Assembly: GCF_002364335.1 (NCBI RefSeq)
Contig: NZ_DEXW01000080.1
Location: 62,001-126,000, forward strand
Origin: Winogradskyella sp. UBA3174
Lineage (GTDB): Bacteria; Bacteroidota; Bacteroidia; Flavobacteriales; Flavobacteriaceae
Length of the DNA stretch: 64,000 bases
Reading direction: 5' to 3'
In this document: positions 9,077 through 17,415 of the stretch, piece after piece
Numbering within the stretch: position 1 is the first letter of the stretch
Layout: each line of letters starts with the position of its first letter
Position numbers and translations under genes: made by a program
The notes under the pieces: model-generated
The model's input: only the letters and a program-made list of their open reading frames with translations
What the model was told of the DNA's origin: nothing
Databases searched by the model: none

Positions 9077-9610
9077 CTAGTCGTATTTAGCATTAAAATT
9101 ACCATTCCATTTGCCTTGTACTTTAAGAACTTGTTCAATAACATCTCTTACAGCGCCTTCACCACCGTTTTTATGTGAAATATATTTAGAAACGGCTTTA
9201 ATTTCCGCTACAGCATCTTGAGGACAACATGGTAAACCTACTAACTTCATAACGGGATAATCAGGAATATCATCTCCCATGTATAACACCTGAGATTTTT
9301 CAATATTGCGTTTGTTTAGATAGGTGTTAAGTTGCTCTATCTTATTATGAGCGCCTAAGTAAATATCTTTAATGCCTAAACCTGCTAAGCGTCTGCGAAC
9401 ACCTTCATTAGAGCCACCAGAAATAATACACATATTAAAACCAGCATCAGTAGCCGTTTTTAGGGCAAAACCATCTTTTATATTCATGGTTCTTAGCATT
9501 TCGCCATCTGTGGTTACGGTGATAGTCCCATCGGTAAGTACACCATCCACATCAAAAATAAATGTAGTGATGTCTGCTAAATATTCTTTATAACTTTTAG
9601 CGTTGTCCAT
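9077..9610 (-). CDS. kdsC: KdsC-like 3-deoxy-D-manno-octulosonate 8-phosphate phosphatase
   Basis: The protein (177 residues) is a capless HAD phosphatase with FDVDGVLTDG (nucleophile Asp20, acid/base Asp22), then IISGGSNEG, and the late motif YMGDDIPDYPVM. This pattern fits class C0 HAD enzymes of the KdsC type, which remove phosphate from KDO 8-phosphate in lipopolysaccharide core synthesis. A homologous activity on a different sugar acid (for example sialic acid 9-phosphate) cannot be excluded. The start overlaps the end of the upstream DUF2520 gene by 14 bases. Confidence 0.88.
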   Translation of the reverse strand: MDNAKSYKEYLADITTFIFDVDGVLTDGTITVTTDGEMLRTMNIKDGFALKTATDAGFNMCIISGGSNEGVRRRLAGLGIKDIYLGAHNKIEQLNTYLNKRNIEKSQVLYMGDDIPDYPVMKLVGLPCCPQDAVAEIKAVSKYISHKNGGEGAVRDVIEQVLKVQGKWNGNFNAKYD

Positions 9611-10358
9611 GTGTTTTTTTTATTGAATTGGTTAGTAATTCATATATTTTTTTGTGCTCATCACTTTCAATTTGTTTGAGATGACGCTTAATTGTTTTTT
9701 TATCATTTCGCTTTGCTGGACCTGTTTGTGCCATATAAGGCGATATGTGTTGAACCTTTTTTGCAGTTTCTAATATTAATGGTTTTAGAATGTTGAAGTC
9801 AACATTTTCCGCATCACCTATTTCGTGTGCAATTCTGTACATCTGATTCGTAAAATTATTTACAAAAACAGCAGCTAAATGTAAGGTTTGCCTTTGCTCT
9901 GTGTATATTTTGTATGATGTACAACCAAGTGCATTAGCTAAATTTTTTAAAATTTTAAGATTTTGTTTCTCTTTAATTTCTATACAAATAGGGACATTGC
10001 TAAAATCTAATTCTGTGGCTTTAGAAAAGGTTTGCAGCGGATAAAATACTCCAAGTCTATTTTTTCTGTCCATATCGTGAATAGAAACGCTACCAGAAGT
10101 ATGTACAACTAATCGATCTTTAAATGGTAAACCCTTAGATAATTGCGCGATACTATCATCGCTAACCGCTATAATGTAAATATCTGCTGGTTTTAGACTA
10201 TTGAGGTCATTAGTAATCTCTACTTCATTAGTAAAAGATGCTATTGTTGTAAGCGTTCTATTGTACCATTGTACAATAGATACATCTTCTGATTCTTTAA
10301 AAGCATTATATAAATGTGAGGCAACATTACCTGCGCCAAGTAAAACAACTGATATCAT
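9597..10358 (-). CDS. Rossmann-fold and DUF2520 domain protein
   Basis: This 253-residue protein begins with a dinucleotide-binding Rossmann fold (VVLLGAGNVASHL, residues 4-16), with VHTSGSV after the second half of the fold. The C-terminal half (from about 125) is the helical DUF2520 domain, here with TLHLAAVFVNNFTNQM. The family resembles ketopantoate and pyrroline carboxylate reductases, but its substrate is not established. It heads the minus-strand cluster with kdsC, ubiA-like and maf and overlaps kdsC by 14 bases. Confidence 0.86.
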   Translation of the reverse strand: MISVVLLGAGNVASHLYNAFKESEDVSIVQWYNRTLTTIASFTNEVEITNDLNSLKPADIYIIAVSDDSIAQLSKGLPFKDRLVVHTSGSVSIHDMDRKNRLGVFYPLQTFSKATELDFSNVPICIEIKEKQNLKILKNLANALGCTSYKIYTEQRQTLHLAAVFVNNFTNQMYRIAHEIGDAENVDFNILKPLILETAKKVQHISPYMAQTGPAKRNDKKTIKRHLKQIESDEHKKIYELLTNSIKKTHGQR

Positions 10359-10414
10359 AACGTAAAAATACTAAGATTTCCTATTCTGTGATAACAACTA
10401 TAGCATTAAAAGAA

Positions 10415-10422
10415 TAACTTTG
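10415..10422 (+). promoter_or_regulatory. candidate -7 element, 6 bases before the globin ATG
   Basis: TAACTTTG matches TAnnTTTG; the ATG follows at 10429. The mRNA would start at or beside the ATG. No -33 match was found, so the support is the box alone. Confidence 0.42.
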
Positions 10423-10428
10423 ATTAAT

Positions 10429-10818
10429 ATGACAAAAAGTGACATAAAAAATAGAGAAGATATATTTCTTTTAGTCTCTTCATTTTATGAAAAAGTGAGA
10501 TCAGATAAAGTTTTAGGTCCTTTTTTTAATGATACTATTAAAGATTGGGACGCACATTTACAGCATTTAACCACATTTTGGGAATCGAGTTTGTTTTTAA
10601 AAACAAAATACTATGGTGATCCATTAAGAGCTCACGTTCAGGTTGATACAGTAAACAATAATGCTATTACAGAATTACATTTTGGTTTATGGTTAAATCT
10701 TTGGTTTCAAACTATTGATGAGTTATTTGAAGGCGATTATGCCGAAAACGCAAAACGCAGAGCGCGTAAGATGGGTACCTTTCTATATCTTAAAATTTTT
10801 GAGGCAAGAAATAGCTAG
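10429..10818 (+). CDS. group III truncated haemoglobin
   Basis: The protein has 129 residues when started at the ATG at 10429. The frame is open to a TTG at 10420, but that TTG is part of a promoter-like TAACTTTG box (10415-10422), so the ATG is the likely start. The sequence shows the 2-on-2 globin pattern of group III: VLGPFFN, TTFWESSLF, then the proximal His in LHFGLWLNLWFQTIDELF, and an Arg-rich tail. Group III truncated globins bind oxygen or nitric oxide; the physiological role is not firmly known. It is a single gene, followed by mscL. Confidence 0.92.
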   Translation: MTKSDIKNREDIFLLVSSFYEKVRSDKVLGPFFNDTIKDWDAHLQHLTTFWESSLFLKTKYYGDPLRAHVQVDTVNNNAITELHFGLWLNLWFQTIDELFEGDYAENAKRRARKMGTFLYLKIFEARNS

Positions 10819-10875
10819 TCATTTATAACCTTCTTCATAAATTTGTGTTTTATATAATCAAATTAAATAAACATA

Positions 10876-11325
10876 ATGAAACTTCTCACGGAATTTAAAG
10901 AATTTGCAGTAAAAGGTAATATGATGGATATGGCTATTGGTATTATTATAGGCGCCTCCTTTAATAAAGTCATAGATGTATTAGCAAAGCAAGTTATTTT
11001 ACCACCATTATCTTTATTGTCTGATGGAGTTAATTTTGAAAATAGAAAGTTAATTCTAAGAGACCAAATCACAGATGTTTCTGGTACAATTACATCCACT
11101 GAGGTTGTTATAGCTTATGGTAAATTAATAGAGGTGTTTTTAGATTTTTTAATTATTGGTTTTACCATATTTATTGTAGTAAAATTTATGAATAAATTGC
11201 GCACCAAGGCACAAGACACAACAGACAAAACAGTTGTGACACCAAAGGATATTCAATTATTATCTGATTTAAAGGATTTAATGGAAGAACAGAATACATT
11301 ATTAAAATCTAATGTTTCAAAATAA
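10876..11325 (+). CDS. mscL: large-conductance mechanosensitive channel MscL
   Basis: The protein has 149 residues. It starts with the amphipathic helix and pore-lining first TM segment typical of MscL (FKEFAVKGNMMDMAIGIIIGASFNKV), then a periplasmic loop with a variable segment, a second helix (FLDFLIIGFTIFIVVKFMNK) and a C-terminal helical bundle (LLSDLKDLMEEQ). MscL opens at near-lytic membrane tension to release solutes. It stands as its own unit between the globin and the cytochrome c maturation gene. Confidence 0.96.
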   Translation: MKLLTEFKEFAVKGNMMDMAIGIIIGASFNKVIDVLAKQVILPPLSLLSDGVNFENRKLILRDQITDVSGTITSTEVVIAYGKLIEVFLDFLIIGFTIFIVVKFMNKLRTKAQDTTDKTVVTPKDIQLLSDLKDLMEEQNTLLKSNVSK

Positions 11326-11396
11326 ATGAAAGATTTTAGTTAAATTTTAACGCTTTTTGGGAGTTCATATATTATATCTAAATCGTCAAAAAGCCC

Positions 11397-11404
11397 TATC
11401 TTTG
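11397..11404 (+). promoter_or_regulatory. candidate -7 element of the ResB-CcsA gene
   Basis: TATCTTTG matches TAnnTTTG. It lies 26 bases before the ATG at 11431. No -33 element at a normal distance was found. Confidence 0.45.
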
Positions 11405-11430
11405 CACGAGCTAAAAATAAGCCTAGAGCT

Positions 11431-14400
11431 ATGCAAAAGAAAATCGCTAATTTCCTATTCTCCACAAGACTTACTGCTTTCTTATTTATCTTATTTGCCG
11501 TTGCCATGGCAACCGGTACTATATTAGATAGAAATATGGAAACTTCACCCACGCCATATACAAGAACGCTCATATATAATGCTTGGTGGTTTGAGGCTAT
11601 TATGGTCTTCTTTATTATCAATTTTGTGGGTAATATCTTTAGATTTAGGCTTCACAAAAAAGAAAAATGGGCTACTTTAACGATGCACTTATCTTTCATT
11701 TTAATTCTTTTTGGCGCATTTATAACTCGTTATGTTGGTTACGAAGGTATGATGTCTATAGAAGAAGGTGCTACAGAAAGTGAATTTCGTTCTCAAAAAA
11801 CATATCTAACAGCTTATGTTGTTGGAGCACACAAGATAGATGGTGTTTTGCAACGCTATAATTTTCAGCGCGAAGTTGATTTCTCTCACCGACTAGATAA
11901 TGATTTCGATGAAACAATTGATTATGGTGGAACAGATGTAAATTTTAACCTTAAAAAGTTTATTAAAGGTGCAGAAAAAGATATCATTCCAGATGAAAGT
12001 GGAGAGAGTTACCTTAAAATTGTTGAAGCGGCAGATGGTAGACCGCACAATCATTTTTTAAAAGACGGACAGGTTTCAAACTTACATAATGTACTTATTT
12101 CATTAAATAAACAACAAGACGGAGCCATAAATATTACCAATACAGAAGACGGTATTTTTATTAATTCGCCATACGAAGGTGAGTTTTTAACCATGGCAAC
12201 AGGTACGACAGGGAAATTGGTAAAAGATAGTTTACAACCTCTAGCGTTACGTTCTAGATACATAATAAGTGGCATGCAATTGGTATTTCCTAAGCCAGTT
12301 GTAAAAGGTGTTTTTGATATTGTAAAGAGATCTGTTATTCTTAAGAATGATGAAGATGGTATTGTGCTAGATGTTACGGCTAACGGTGAAACTAAAAGTA
12401 TTAAACTTTTAGGAGGAAGTGGTACTTATAATAAATTTGAAGAAGTTGAAGTTGGTGGTTTCGAAATTGCATTGCAATATGGAGCAAAACTACAGAAATT
12501 ACCGTTTGAAGTTAAATTAAACGATTTTATTGCAGAGAAGTATCCAGGGACAGAAAAAGCATATTCTTCTTATGAAAGTAAGGTCACAGTCATCGATAAA
12601 GAAGATGGGGATTTTGATTATCATATTTATATGAATCATGTCTTAGATCATAAAGGTTATCGTTTCTTTCAGGCAAGTTTTCACCCGGATGAGAAAGGAA
12701 CTATCTTATCAGTAAACCATGATATGTGGGGAACTTACATTACTTATGCTGGCTACATGTTATTGTATTTTGGCTTAATGGCTATTCTTATGGCAAAACA
12801 TACACGTTTTGATGAGATAAGAAAACGTTTAGAAAAACTTAAGAAAAAGAAAGCGAAAATGACGACTATGATTGTCTTGTTGCTTAGTCTTTCTGGGTTT
12901 GCCCAACAACACTCACCAGGAGATGGCCATGACCATTCTGAGGACAAGTCTATAAAAGTACAATTAGACTCTGTCTTAAAAGCTAATATCGCACCAAAGG
13001 CACATGCCGATAAGTTTGCTGAGATGGTGATACAAGATTATAGTGGTAGAATGATGCCAATACATACTTATGCATCAGAAATGCTAAGGAAAATAAGCAA
13101 GAGTGATGTGTACGAAGATATGGATGCTACACAGATATTCTTATCTATACAAGAAAGTCCAATGCTTTGGTATAATATACCTGTCATTTATTTAACTCCA
13201 AGAAAAGCAGATTCTATAAGAACAATTATCGGAGTAGATAAAAGTCAAAAATATGTAAGTCTATTAGACTTTTTTACAGAAGAAGGTAGAAATAAATTAG
13301 GACCTTATATTGAAGAAGCTTTCAAAGCACAAGTACCAAACGGTTTTCAAAAAGAAGTTAAAGACACCTATGGTCGCCTAAATTTACTATCTGATGCTAT
13401 TGAAGGTCGCTCTATAAAGATTTTTCCTGTACCAGATGATGAAAATAATAAATGGATTTCAACTTTTGAATATAAGCGCGAAGGCTATAAAGACATCATC
13501 AAAGATTCTTTATATGCAGGTTTTGTCAGTAAAGGGTTTAGTTATTATTTAATGACGTTAAATAATGCGAAACAATCGGGTGATTATACAAATGCAGATA
13601 GATTATTAGAGGATATTAAAAGAACACAGCAAAAATTAGGCGGTGATATTATGCTATCTGAAGAAAAAATAAAAACAGAAATCCTATACAATAAATACGA
13701 CATATTTAAAAAGCTTTTTAGCTGGTATTTGATTGCTGGTTCTCTAATGTTTGTATTGTTAATTATTCAAATTTTTAAATTTAAGAGTAAAGCTATTAAT
13801 ACATCTGTTACTGTATTTAAATTTATAATTATCGGACTGTTTATAGTTCACACAGGTGGTTTAATTGCGCGTTGGTATCTATCTGGTCATGCACCATGGA
13901 GTGATGCTTATGAGTCTATGATTTATGTCGCTTGGGCAACAATGTTATTTGGACTGCTATTTGGACGAAAGAGTGATTTAACAATGGCGTCAACTGCTTT
14001 TGTAACATCAATGATTCTTATGATTGCACATTGGAATTGGATGGATCCTGCAATTGCAAATCTAGAACCTGTTCTACAAGGCTATTGGTTAATGATACAT
14101 GTCTCGGTAATTGTTGGAAGTTATGGGCCTTTTACCTTAGGTATGATTTTAGGTGTAGTAGCATTGTTACTAATGATCTTTACCAATAAACAAAATAAAG
14201 CTCGTATGGACATTAACATTAAAGAGCTAACCATTATTAATGAGATGGCATTAACCGTTGGTCTAGTAATGTTAACCATAGGTAATTTTCTTGGTGGTAT
14301 GTGGGCCAATGAAAGTTGGGGACGGTATTGGGGCTGGGATCCTAAAGAAACTTGGGCGCTGATTAGTATTATGATATACGCCTTTGTATTACACATGCGT

Positions 14401-14628
14401 TTAGTACCAGGATTAAGAAGTACTTGGTTGTATAGCTTTATGTCTATTATAGCCTTTGGGAGTATAGTAATGACCTATTTTGGTGTTAATTTCTATTTAT
14501 CTGGTTTGCATTCTTATGCAAGTGGTGATCAAATATTAAGCTTTCAATTTATAGTTATAACCTTATCTGTTATTTCGATTTTAGGATTTTTAGCCTACCG
14601 AAAGTATAAGATATATTATAAAAAATAA
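11431..14628 (+). CDS. ccsA: fused ResB-CcsA cytochrome c maturation protein
   Basis: This 1065-residue membrane protein fuses both parts of the System II cytochrome c synthetase. Residues 1-480 are ResB/Ccs1-like (four TM helices and a large periplasmic domain). Residues 770-1065 are CcsA-like, with the haem-handling WWD motif (WGRYWGWDPKETWALI) near residue 965 and conserved His residues in HAPWSDAYES and AHWNWMD. The middle has an internal hydrophobic segment ending SGFAQQ that reads like a signal peptide, then a His/Asp-rich stretch (GDGHDHSED) and a soluble periplasmic domain. System II delivers haem across the membrane and attaches it to CxxCH of apocytochromes. Fused forms are usual in Bacteroidota and epsilonproteobacteria. 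A TATCTTTG box lies at 11397-11404. Confidence 0.94.
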   Translation: MQKKIANFLFSTRLTAFLFILFAVAMATGTILDRNMETSPTPYTRTLIYNAWWFEAIMVFFIINFVGNIFRFRLHKKEKWATLTMHLSFILILFGAFITRYVGYEGMMSIEEGATESEFRSQKTYLTAYVVGAHKIDGVLQRYNFQREVDFSHRLDNDFDETIDYGGTDVNFNLKKFIKGAEKDIIPDESGESYLKIVEAADGRPHNHFLKDGQVSNLHNVLISLNKQQDGAINITNTEDGIFINSPYEGEFLTMATGTTGKLVKDSLQPLALRSRYIISGMQLVFPKPVVKGVFDIVKRSVILKNDEDGIVLDVTANGETKSIKLLGGSGTYNKFEEVEVGGFEIALQYGAKLQKLPFEVKLNDFIAEKYPGTEKAYSSYESKVTVIDKEDGDFDYHIYMNHVLDHKGYRFFQASFHPDEKGTILSVNHDMWGTYITYAGYMLLYFGLMAILMAKHTRFDEIRKRLEKLKKKKAKMTTMIVLLLSLSGFAQQHSPGDGHDHSEDKSIKVQLDSVLKANIAPKAHADKFAEMVIQDYSGRMMPIHTYASEMLRKISKSDVYEDMDATQIFLSIQESPMLWYNIPVIYLTPRKADSIRTIIGVDKSQKYVSLLDFFTEEGRNKLGPYIEEAFKAQVPNGFQKEVKDTYGRLNLLSDAIEGRSIKIFPVPDDENNKWISTFEYKREGYKDIIKDSLYAGFVSKGFSYYLMTLNNAKQSGDYTNADRLLEDIKRTQQKLGGDIMLSEEKIKTEILYNKYDIFKKLFSWYLIAGSLMFVLLIIQIFKFKSKAINTSVTVFKFIIIGLFIVHTGGLIARWYLSGHAPWSDAYESMIYVAWATMLFGLLFGRKSDLTMASTAFVTSMILMIAHWNWMDPAIANLEPVLQGYWLMIHVSVIVGSYGPFTLGMILGVVALLLMIFTNKQNKARMDINIKELTIINEMALTVGLVMLTIGNFLGGMWANESWGRYWGWDPKETWALISIMIYAFVLHMRLVPGLRSTWLYSFMSIIAFGSIVMTYFGVNFYLSGLHSYASGDQILSFQFIVITLSVISILGFLAYRKYKIYYKK

Positions 14629-14700
14629 TCCATTTCTCTAAATTATTATAGGGATGGACTAGTATTTTTATTAACTTGAAGTTTTAAATGAATCCTTAAA

Positions 14701-14889
14701 ATGAATTACTTCAAAAAATTAGGAACTGCAAGTCTACTAATGTTGGTATTGTGCGCGGTTATAATTATTGTCGCAGAATATTTATTTCTAACCGGAGACG
14801 AACTTCATGGTATATTTGTAGGCCTTTGGGCACCAACTTTACTAGGGGTTATGATCTACTTAAAACTTGTAGATCATGGTAGCAAATGA
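14701..14889 (+). CDS. 62-residue two-TM membrane protein
   Basis: This small protein has two hydrophobic helices (LLMLVLCAVIIIVAEYLFL and GLWAPTLLGVMIYLKLV) separated by a short acidic loop GDELHG. It starts with ATG 72 bases after the cytochrome c maturation gene and ends inside the next tiny gene, with a 14-base overlap. I do not recognise a family. The overlap and conserved-looking codon use suggest a real gene, possibly an accessory membrane subunit. Confidence 0.68.
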   Translation: MNYFKKLGTASLLMLVLCAVIIIVAEYLFLTGDELHGIFVGLWAPTLLGVMIYLKLVDHGSK

Positions 14890-14986
14890 TATAGTCTTTT
14901 GGTTTTCTGTAATTGTGATTGTTCTTGTAGTTATTTGGGCGACATTAATGATAAAAGCATATAATAAAGTATCTAAGAACGATTAA
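14876..14986 (+). CDS. 36-residue single-TM peptide
   Basis: This gene is very short. It starts with ATG at 14876, inside the end of the 62-residue gene, and stops with TAA at 14986. The product has one strongly hydrophobic helix (FWFSVIVIVLVVIWATLMI) followed by a basic tail (KAYNKVSKND), the topology of a small inner-membrane anchor with the C-terminus inside. The overlap suggests translational coupling with the 62-residue protein. No family is recognised. Confidence 0.45.
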   Translation: MVANDIVFWFSVIVIVLVVIWATLMIKAYNKVSKND

Positions 14987-15017
14987 ATATAACCTTTTAG
15001 AGCTTACAAGATATCCT

Positions 15018-15025
15018 TATCTTTG
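15018..15025 (+). promoter_or_regulatory. candidate -7 element before the small membrane gene cluster
   Basis: TATCTTTG lies 12 bases before the ATG at 15038. It suggests that the cluster 15038-16210 is transcribed apart from the two tiny genes before it. Confidence 0.45.
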
Positions 15026-15037
15026 CTTAAAAGAAAT

Positions 15038-15421
15038 ATGCAATTAACATTACGCTTAGCAGCAATTTATAACCTCCTTTGGGGAGCTTGGGTTGTTCTT
15101 TTTCCTAATCATTTTTTTAATTTAGTAGGTATGGAACCGTTAAATCATCCTTTGGTTTGGCAAGGTATGGGAATGGTTATTGGTGTATATGGACTTGGTT
15201 ATTGGTGGGCATCTTATAATCCCACGAAACATTGGCCAATCGTAGCTGTTGGTTTTTTAGGAAAGATATTTGGACCATTAGGTTTTGTGTTTAATTACTT
15301 AAAAGGTGATGTTCCGTTTGAGTTCATTTATACACTTTTTACAAACGATTTTATTTGGTGGATTCCTTTCTTCTTAATTTTAAAGAAAGTACATACTGAT
15401 TATAAATGGAAACTATCTTGA
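15038..15421 (+). CDS. four-TM membrane protein
   Basis: The protein has 127 residues when started at the ATG at 15038. A TTG at 15023 is in frame, but it belongs to a TATCTTTG box at 15018-15025, so I prefer the ATG. Four hydrophobic helices are visible, with many aromatic residues (GYWWASYNPTKHWPIVAVGFLGK, NDFIWWIPFF). I do not recognise a characterised family; similar flavobacterial proteins are sometimes called alkyl hydroperoxide reductase, but no peroxidase motif (no conserved Cys pair) is present. It overlaps the next gene by 16 bases. Confidence 0.7.
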   Translation: MQLTLRLAAIYNLLWGAWVVLFPNHFFNLVGMEPLNHPLVWQGMGMVIGVYGLGYWWASYNPTKHWPIVAVGFLGKIFGPLGFVFNYLKGDVPFEFIYTLFTNDFIWWIPFFLILKKVHTDYKWKLS

Positions 15422-15789
15422 TAAAGTTTCTTCGCATACTATTAATCAGTTTTTATGCCTTTGCAGGCAGTTACCATTTTATAAACTCTGAGTTTTATTC
15501 AGACTTAATTCCAGCGTATTTACCGTATCATAGTTTAATTAATTATGCTAGTGGTTTTTTTGAGATTTTATTAGCTATTGGAGTTGCGATACCAAAAACT
15601 AGACTACTAGCCATAAAAGGAATTATTGTATTACTTATTTTGTTTATTCCATCACATGTATATTTTATTCAGGTTGGCTCTTGCGTAGAAAGTGCTTTTT
15701 GTGTTGCACCTTGGATTGCATGGGTGCGTTTGTTATTCCTTCATCCTTTGCTCATCTTTTGGGCTTGGGTGGTTAGAAAAGTAAATTAA
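15406..15789 (+). CDS. DoxX-like small membrane protein
   Basis: This is a 127-residue protein with four TM helices. The first helix ends in AFAGSYHFINSEFY and the second holds NYASGFFEILLAIGVAIP, the pattern of DoxX-like proteins. Two Cys occur in the loop before the last helix (GSCVESAFC). DoxX-family proteins associate with quinone or thiosulfate oxidation in some species, but most have no known role. Its start overlaps the previous gene and its stop is 1 base before the next ATG, so the three genes 15038-16210 are one unit. Confidence 0.72.
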   Translation: METILIKFLRILLISFYAFAGSYHFINSEFYSDLIPAYLPYHSLINYASGFFEILLAIGVAIPKTRLLAIKGIIVLLILFIPSHVYFIQVGSCVESAFCVAPWIAWVRLLFLHPLLIFWAWVVRKVN

Positions 15790-15790
15790 T

Positions 15791-16210
15791 ATGTCATTAG
15801 ATTTAGCACGCTTATTAATAGATTTTGGCTTTGTTATCCTTATTTGGGCAGTACAATTGGTTATATATCCAAGCTTTGGGTACTATTCTGAAGACAATTT
15901 ATTTAAATGGCATAAAAGTTATACGGCTAGAGTCACAATTATTGTTTTGCCTTTAATGTTTAGTCAGCTTATTTTAGGTGGTATTCGGCTGTGGCAAATT
16001 CAAAATTGGTACACTATTATAAGTATCACAATTATTATGCTACTATGGCTTCAAACATTTCTAATTTTTGTGCCACTGCATCAAAGTATAGATAATAATA
16101 CACCTGTCGAAAATGTTTGCAATAAATTGGTGAATAAGAATTGGACAAGAACCTTACTTTGGACATTACTTTTTGTTATTTCATTGTTACATTACTTCTT
16201 AATTCCTTAA
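15791..16210 (+). CDS. four-TM membrane protein of unknown function
   Basis: The protein has 139 residues and four hydrophobic helices, with a conserved-looking IYPSFGYYSEDNLFKWHKSYTARVT loop after the first helix. The His/Lys/Tyr cluster in that loop and the FVPLHQSID segment resemble the DUF1772/DUF4149 type of small membrane proteins, but I cannot assign it firmly. It is the last gene of the three-gene membrane cluster, 1 base after the DoxX-like gene. Confidence 0.65.
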   Translation: MSLDLARLLIDFGFVILIWAVQLVIYPSFGYYSEDNLFKWHKSYTARVTIIVLPLMFSQLILGGIRLWQIQNWYTIISITIIMLLWLQTFLIFVPLHQSIDNNTPVENVCNKLVNKNWTRTLLWTLLFVISLLHYFLIP

Positions 16211-16236
16211 TTTTAAGCAACTAAATTATTATTAAA

Positions 16237-17391
16237 ATGTCTAAAGAAAAATTGGGTTTAAATACCATTTGCACACATATAGGGGAAGTTAAAGATGAAC
16301 AATTTAAAGGTGCAGTTTCGCCAATGTATTTAAGTTCATCTTACGAGTTTTTAGATGTAGATGTAAAACGTTATCCACGTTATTTTAACACACCAAATCA
16401 AGAGTTTTTATCAAAGAAAATAGCTGCTTTAGAGCATACAGAAGCAGCAATGATTTTTGGTTCTGGTATGGCAGCAATTAGTACTATGTTTTTGGCATTT
16501 TTAAAACAAGGAGATCATTTGGTTGTTCAGAATACTCTATATGGTGGAACCGTCAACTTTATTAAAGAAGAATTTCCTAAATACGGTATCGAATATACAT
16601 TCACTAGTGGTTATACTATTGAAGCCTTTGAAGCAGCAATTCAACCAAATACAAAGTTAATTCATATTGAAACTCCTTCAAATCCTTTAATGACTATTAC
16701 AGATATAAAAGCTGTTGCTCTTCTAGGAAAATCAAAGTCTATTTATACGTCTATAGATAATACATTTGCATCGCCTGTGAATCAAAACCCAATAGATATG
16801 GGAATTGATATGGTAATGCATTCAGCAACCAAGTATTTTGGTGGTCATAGTGATATCTGTGCAGGAGCAGTAGCAAGTTCTGAAGAACATATTTTACGTA
16901 TTTGGAATGTTGGCAAAAACCTAGGAGGAAGCTTAAGCGATATGACAGTTTGGATGCTAGAACGGAGCATGAAGACTTTAGGACTTCGTGTTAAAGCCCA
17001 AACTAAAAATGCAATGAAATTAGCAAAGTGGTTAAACAAACACCCTAAGATTTCTAAAGTAAATTATCCAGGTTTAAAATCACACCCAGAATATAAATTA
17101 GCAAAATCACAGATGAAAGGTTTTGGAGCAATGTTATCTTTTGAATTATCTGAAGATTTAGAATCTTATAAATTCCAAAAAGAATTAAACTTAATTAAAT
17201 CTTCAATGAGTTTAGCAGGAGTAGAGAGCACTATGCTTTCACCACATTTAACCTCTCATGCTTTGTTAACTCAGCAAGAACGTAATGCCATTGGGATTAG
17301 TGATCAACTCATTCGTTTTTCTGTTGGTATTGAGGATATTAAAGATTTAAAGCGCGATATTGATAAAGCAATTAACGCTATTTCAAAATAG
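16237..17391 (+). CDS. trans-sulfuration family PLP-dependent enzyme
   Basis: This 384-residue protein belongs to the Cys/Met metabolism PLP enzymes (cystathionine gamma-synthase, beta-lyase, gamma-lyase, methionine gamma-lyase). It has the fold-type I features: GSGMAAISTMF near residue 79, HIETPSNP near 145, DNTFASPVNQNP, and the PLP lysine in HSATKYFGGHSD (Lys199). The fine activity cannot be set from sequence alone; a lyase acting on cystathionine or methionine is plausible. The downstream neighbour is bshB1, 24 bases away, so a link of cysteine supply to bacillithiol synthesis is suggested by context. Confidence 0.88.
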   Translation: MSKEKLGLNTICTHIGEVKDEQFKGAVSPMYLSSSYEFLDVDVKRYPRYFNTPNQEFLSKKIAALEHTEAAMIFGSGMAAISTMFLAFLKQGDHLVVQNTLYGGTVNFIKEEFPKYGIEYTFTSGYTIEAFEAAIQPNTKLIHIETPSNPLMTITDIKAVALLGKSKSIYTSIDNTFASPVNQNPIDMGIDMVMHSATKYFGGHSDICAGAVASSEEHILRIWNVGKNLGGSLSDMTVWMLERSMKTLGLRVKAQTKNAMKLAKWLNKHPKISKVNYPGLKSHPEYKLAKSQMKGFGAMLSFELSEDLESYKFQKELNLIKSSMSLAGVESTMLSPHLTSHALLTQQERNAIGISDQLIRFSVGIEDIKDLKRDIDKAINAISK

Positions 17392-17415
17392 AATTGAAAA
17401 TAATAAAGACAAAAA

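Noticed and set aside
14874..14986. The 36-residue frame as an extension of the 62-residue protein by frameshift
   Set aside because: The 62-residue frame ends with a normal stop and the second frame has its own ATG, so two coupled genes are simpler than a frameshift.
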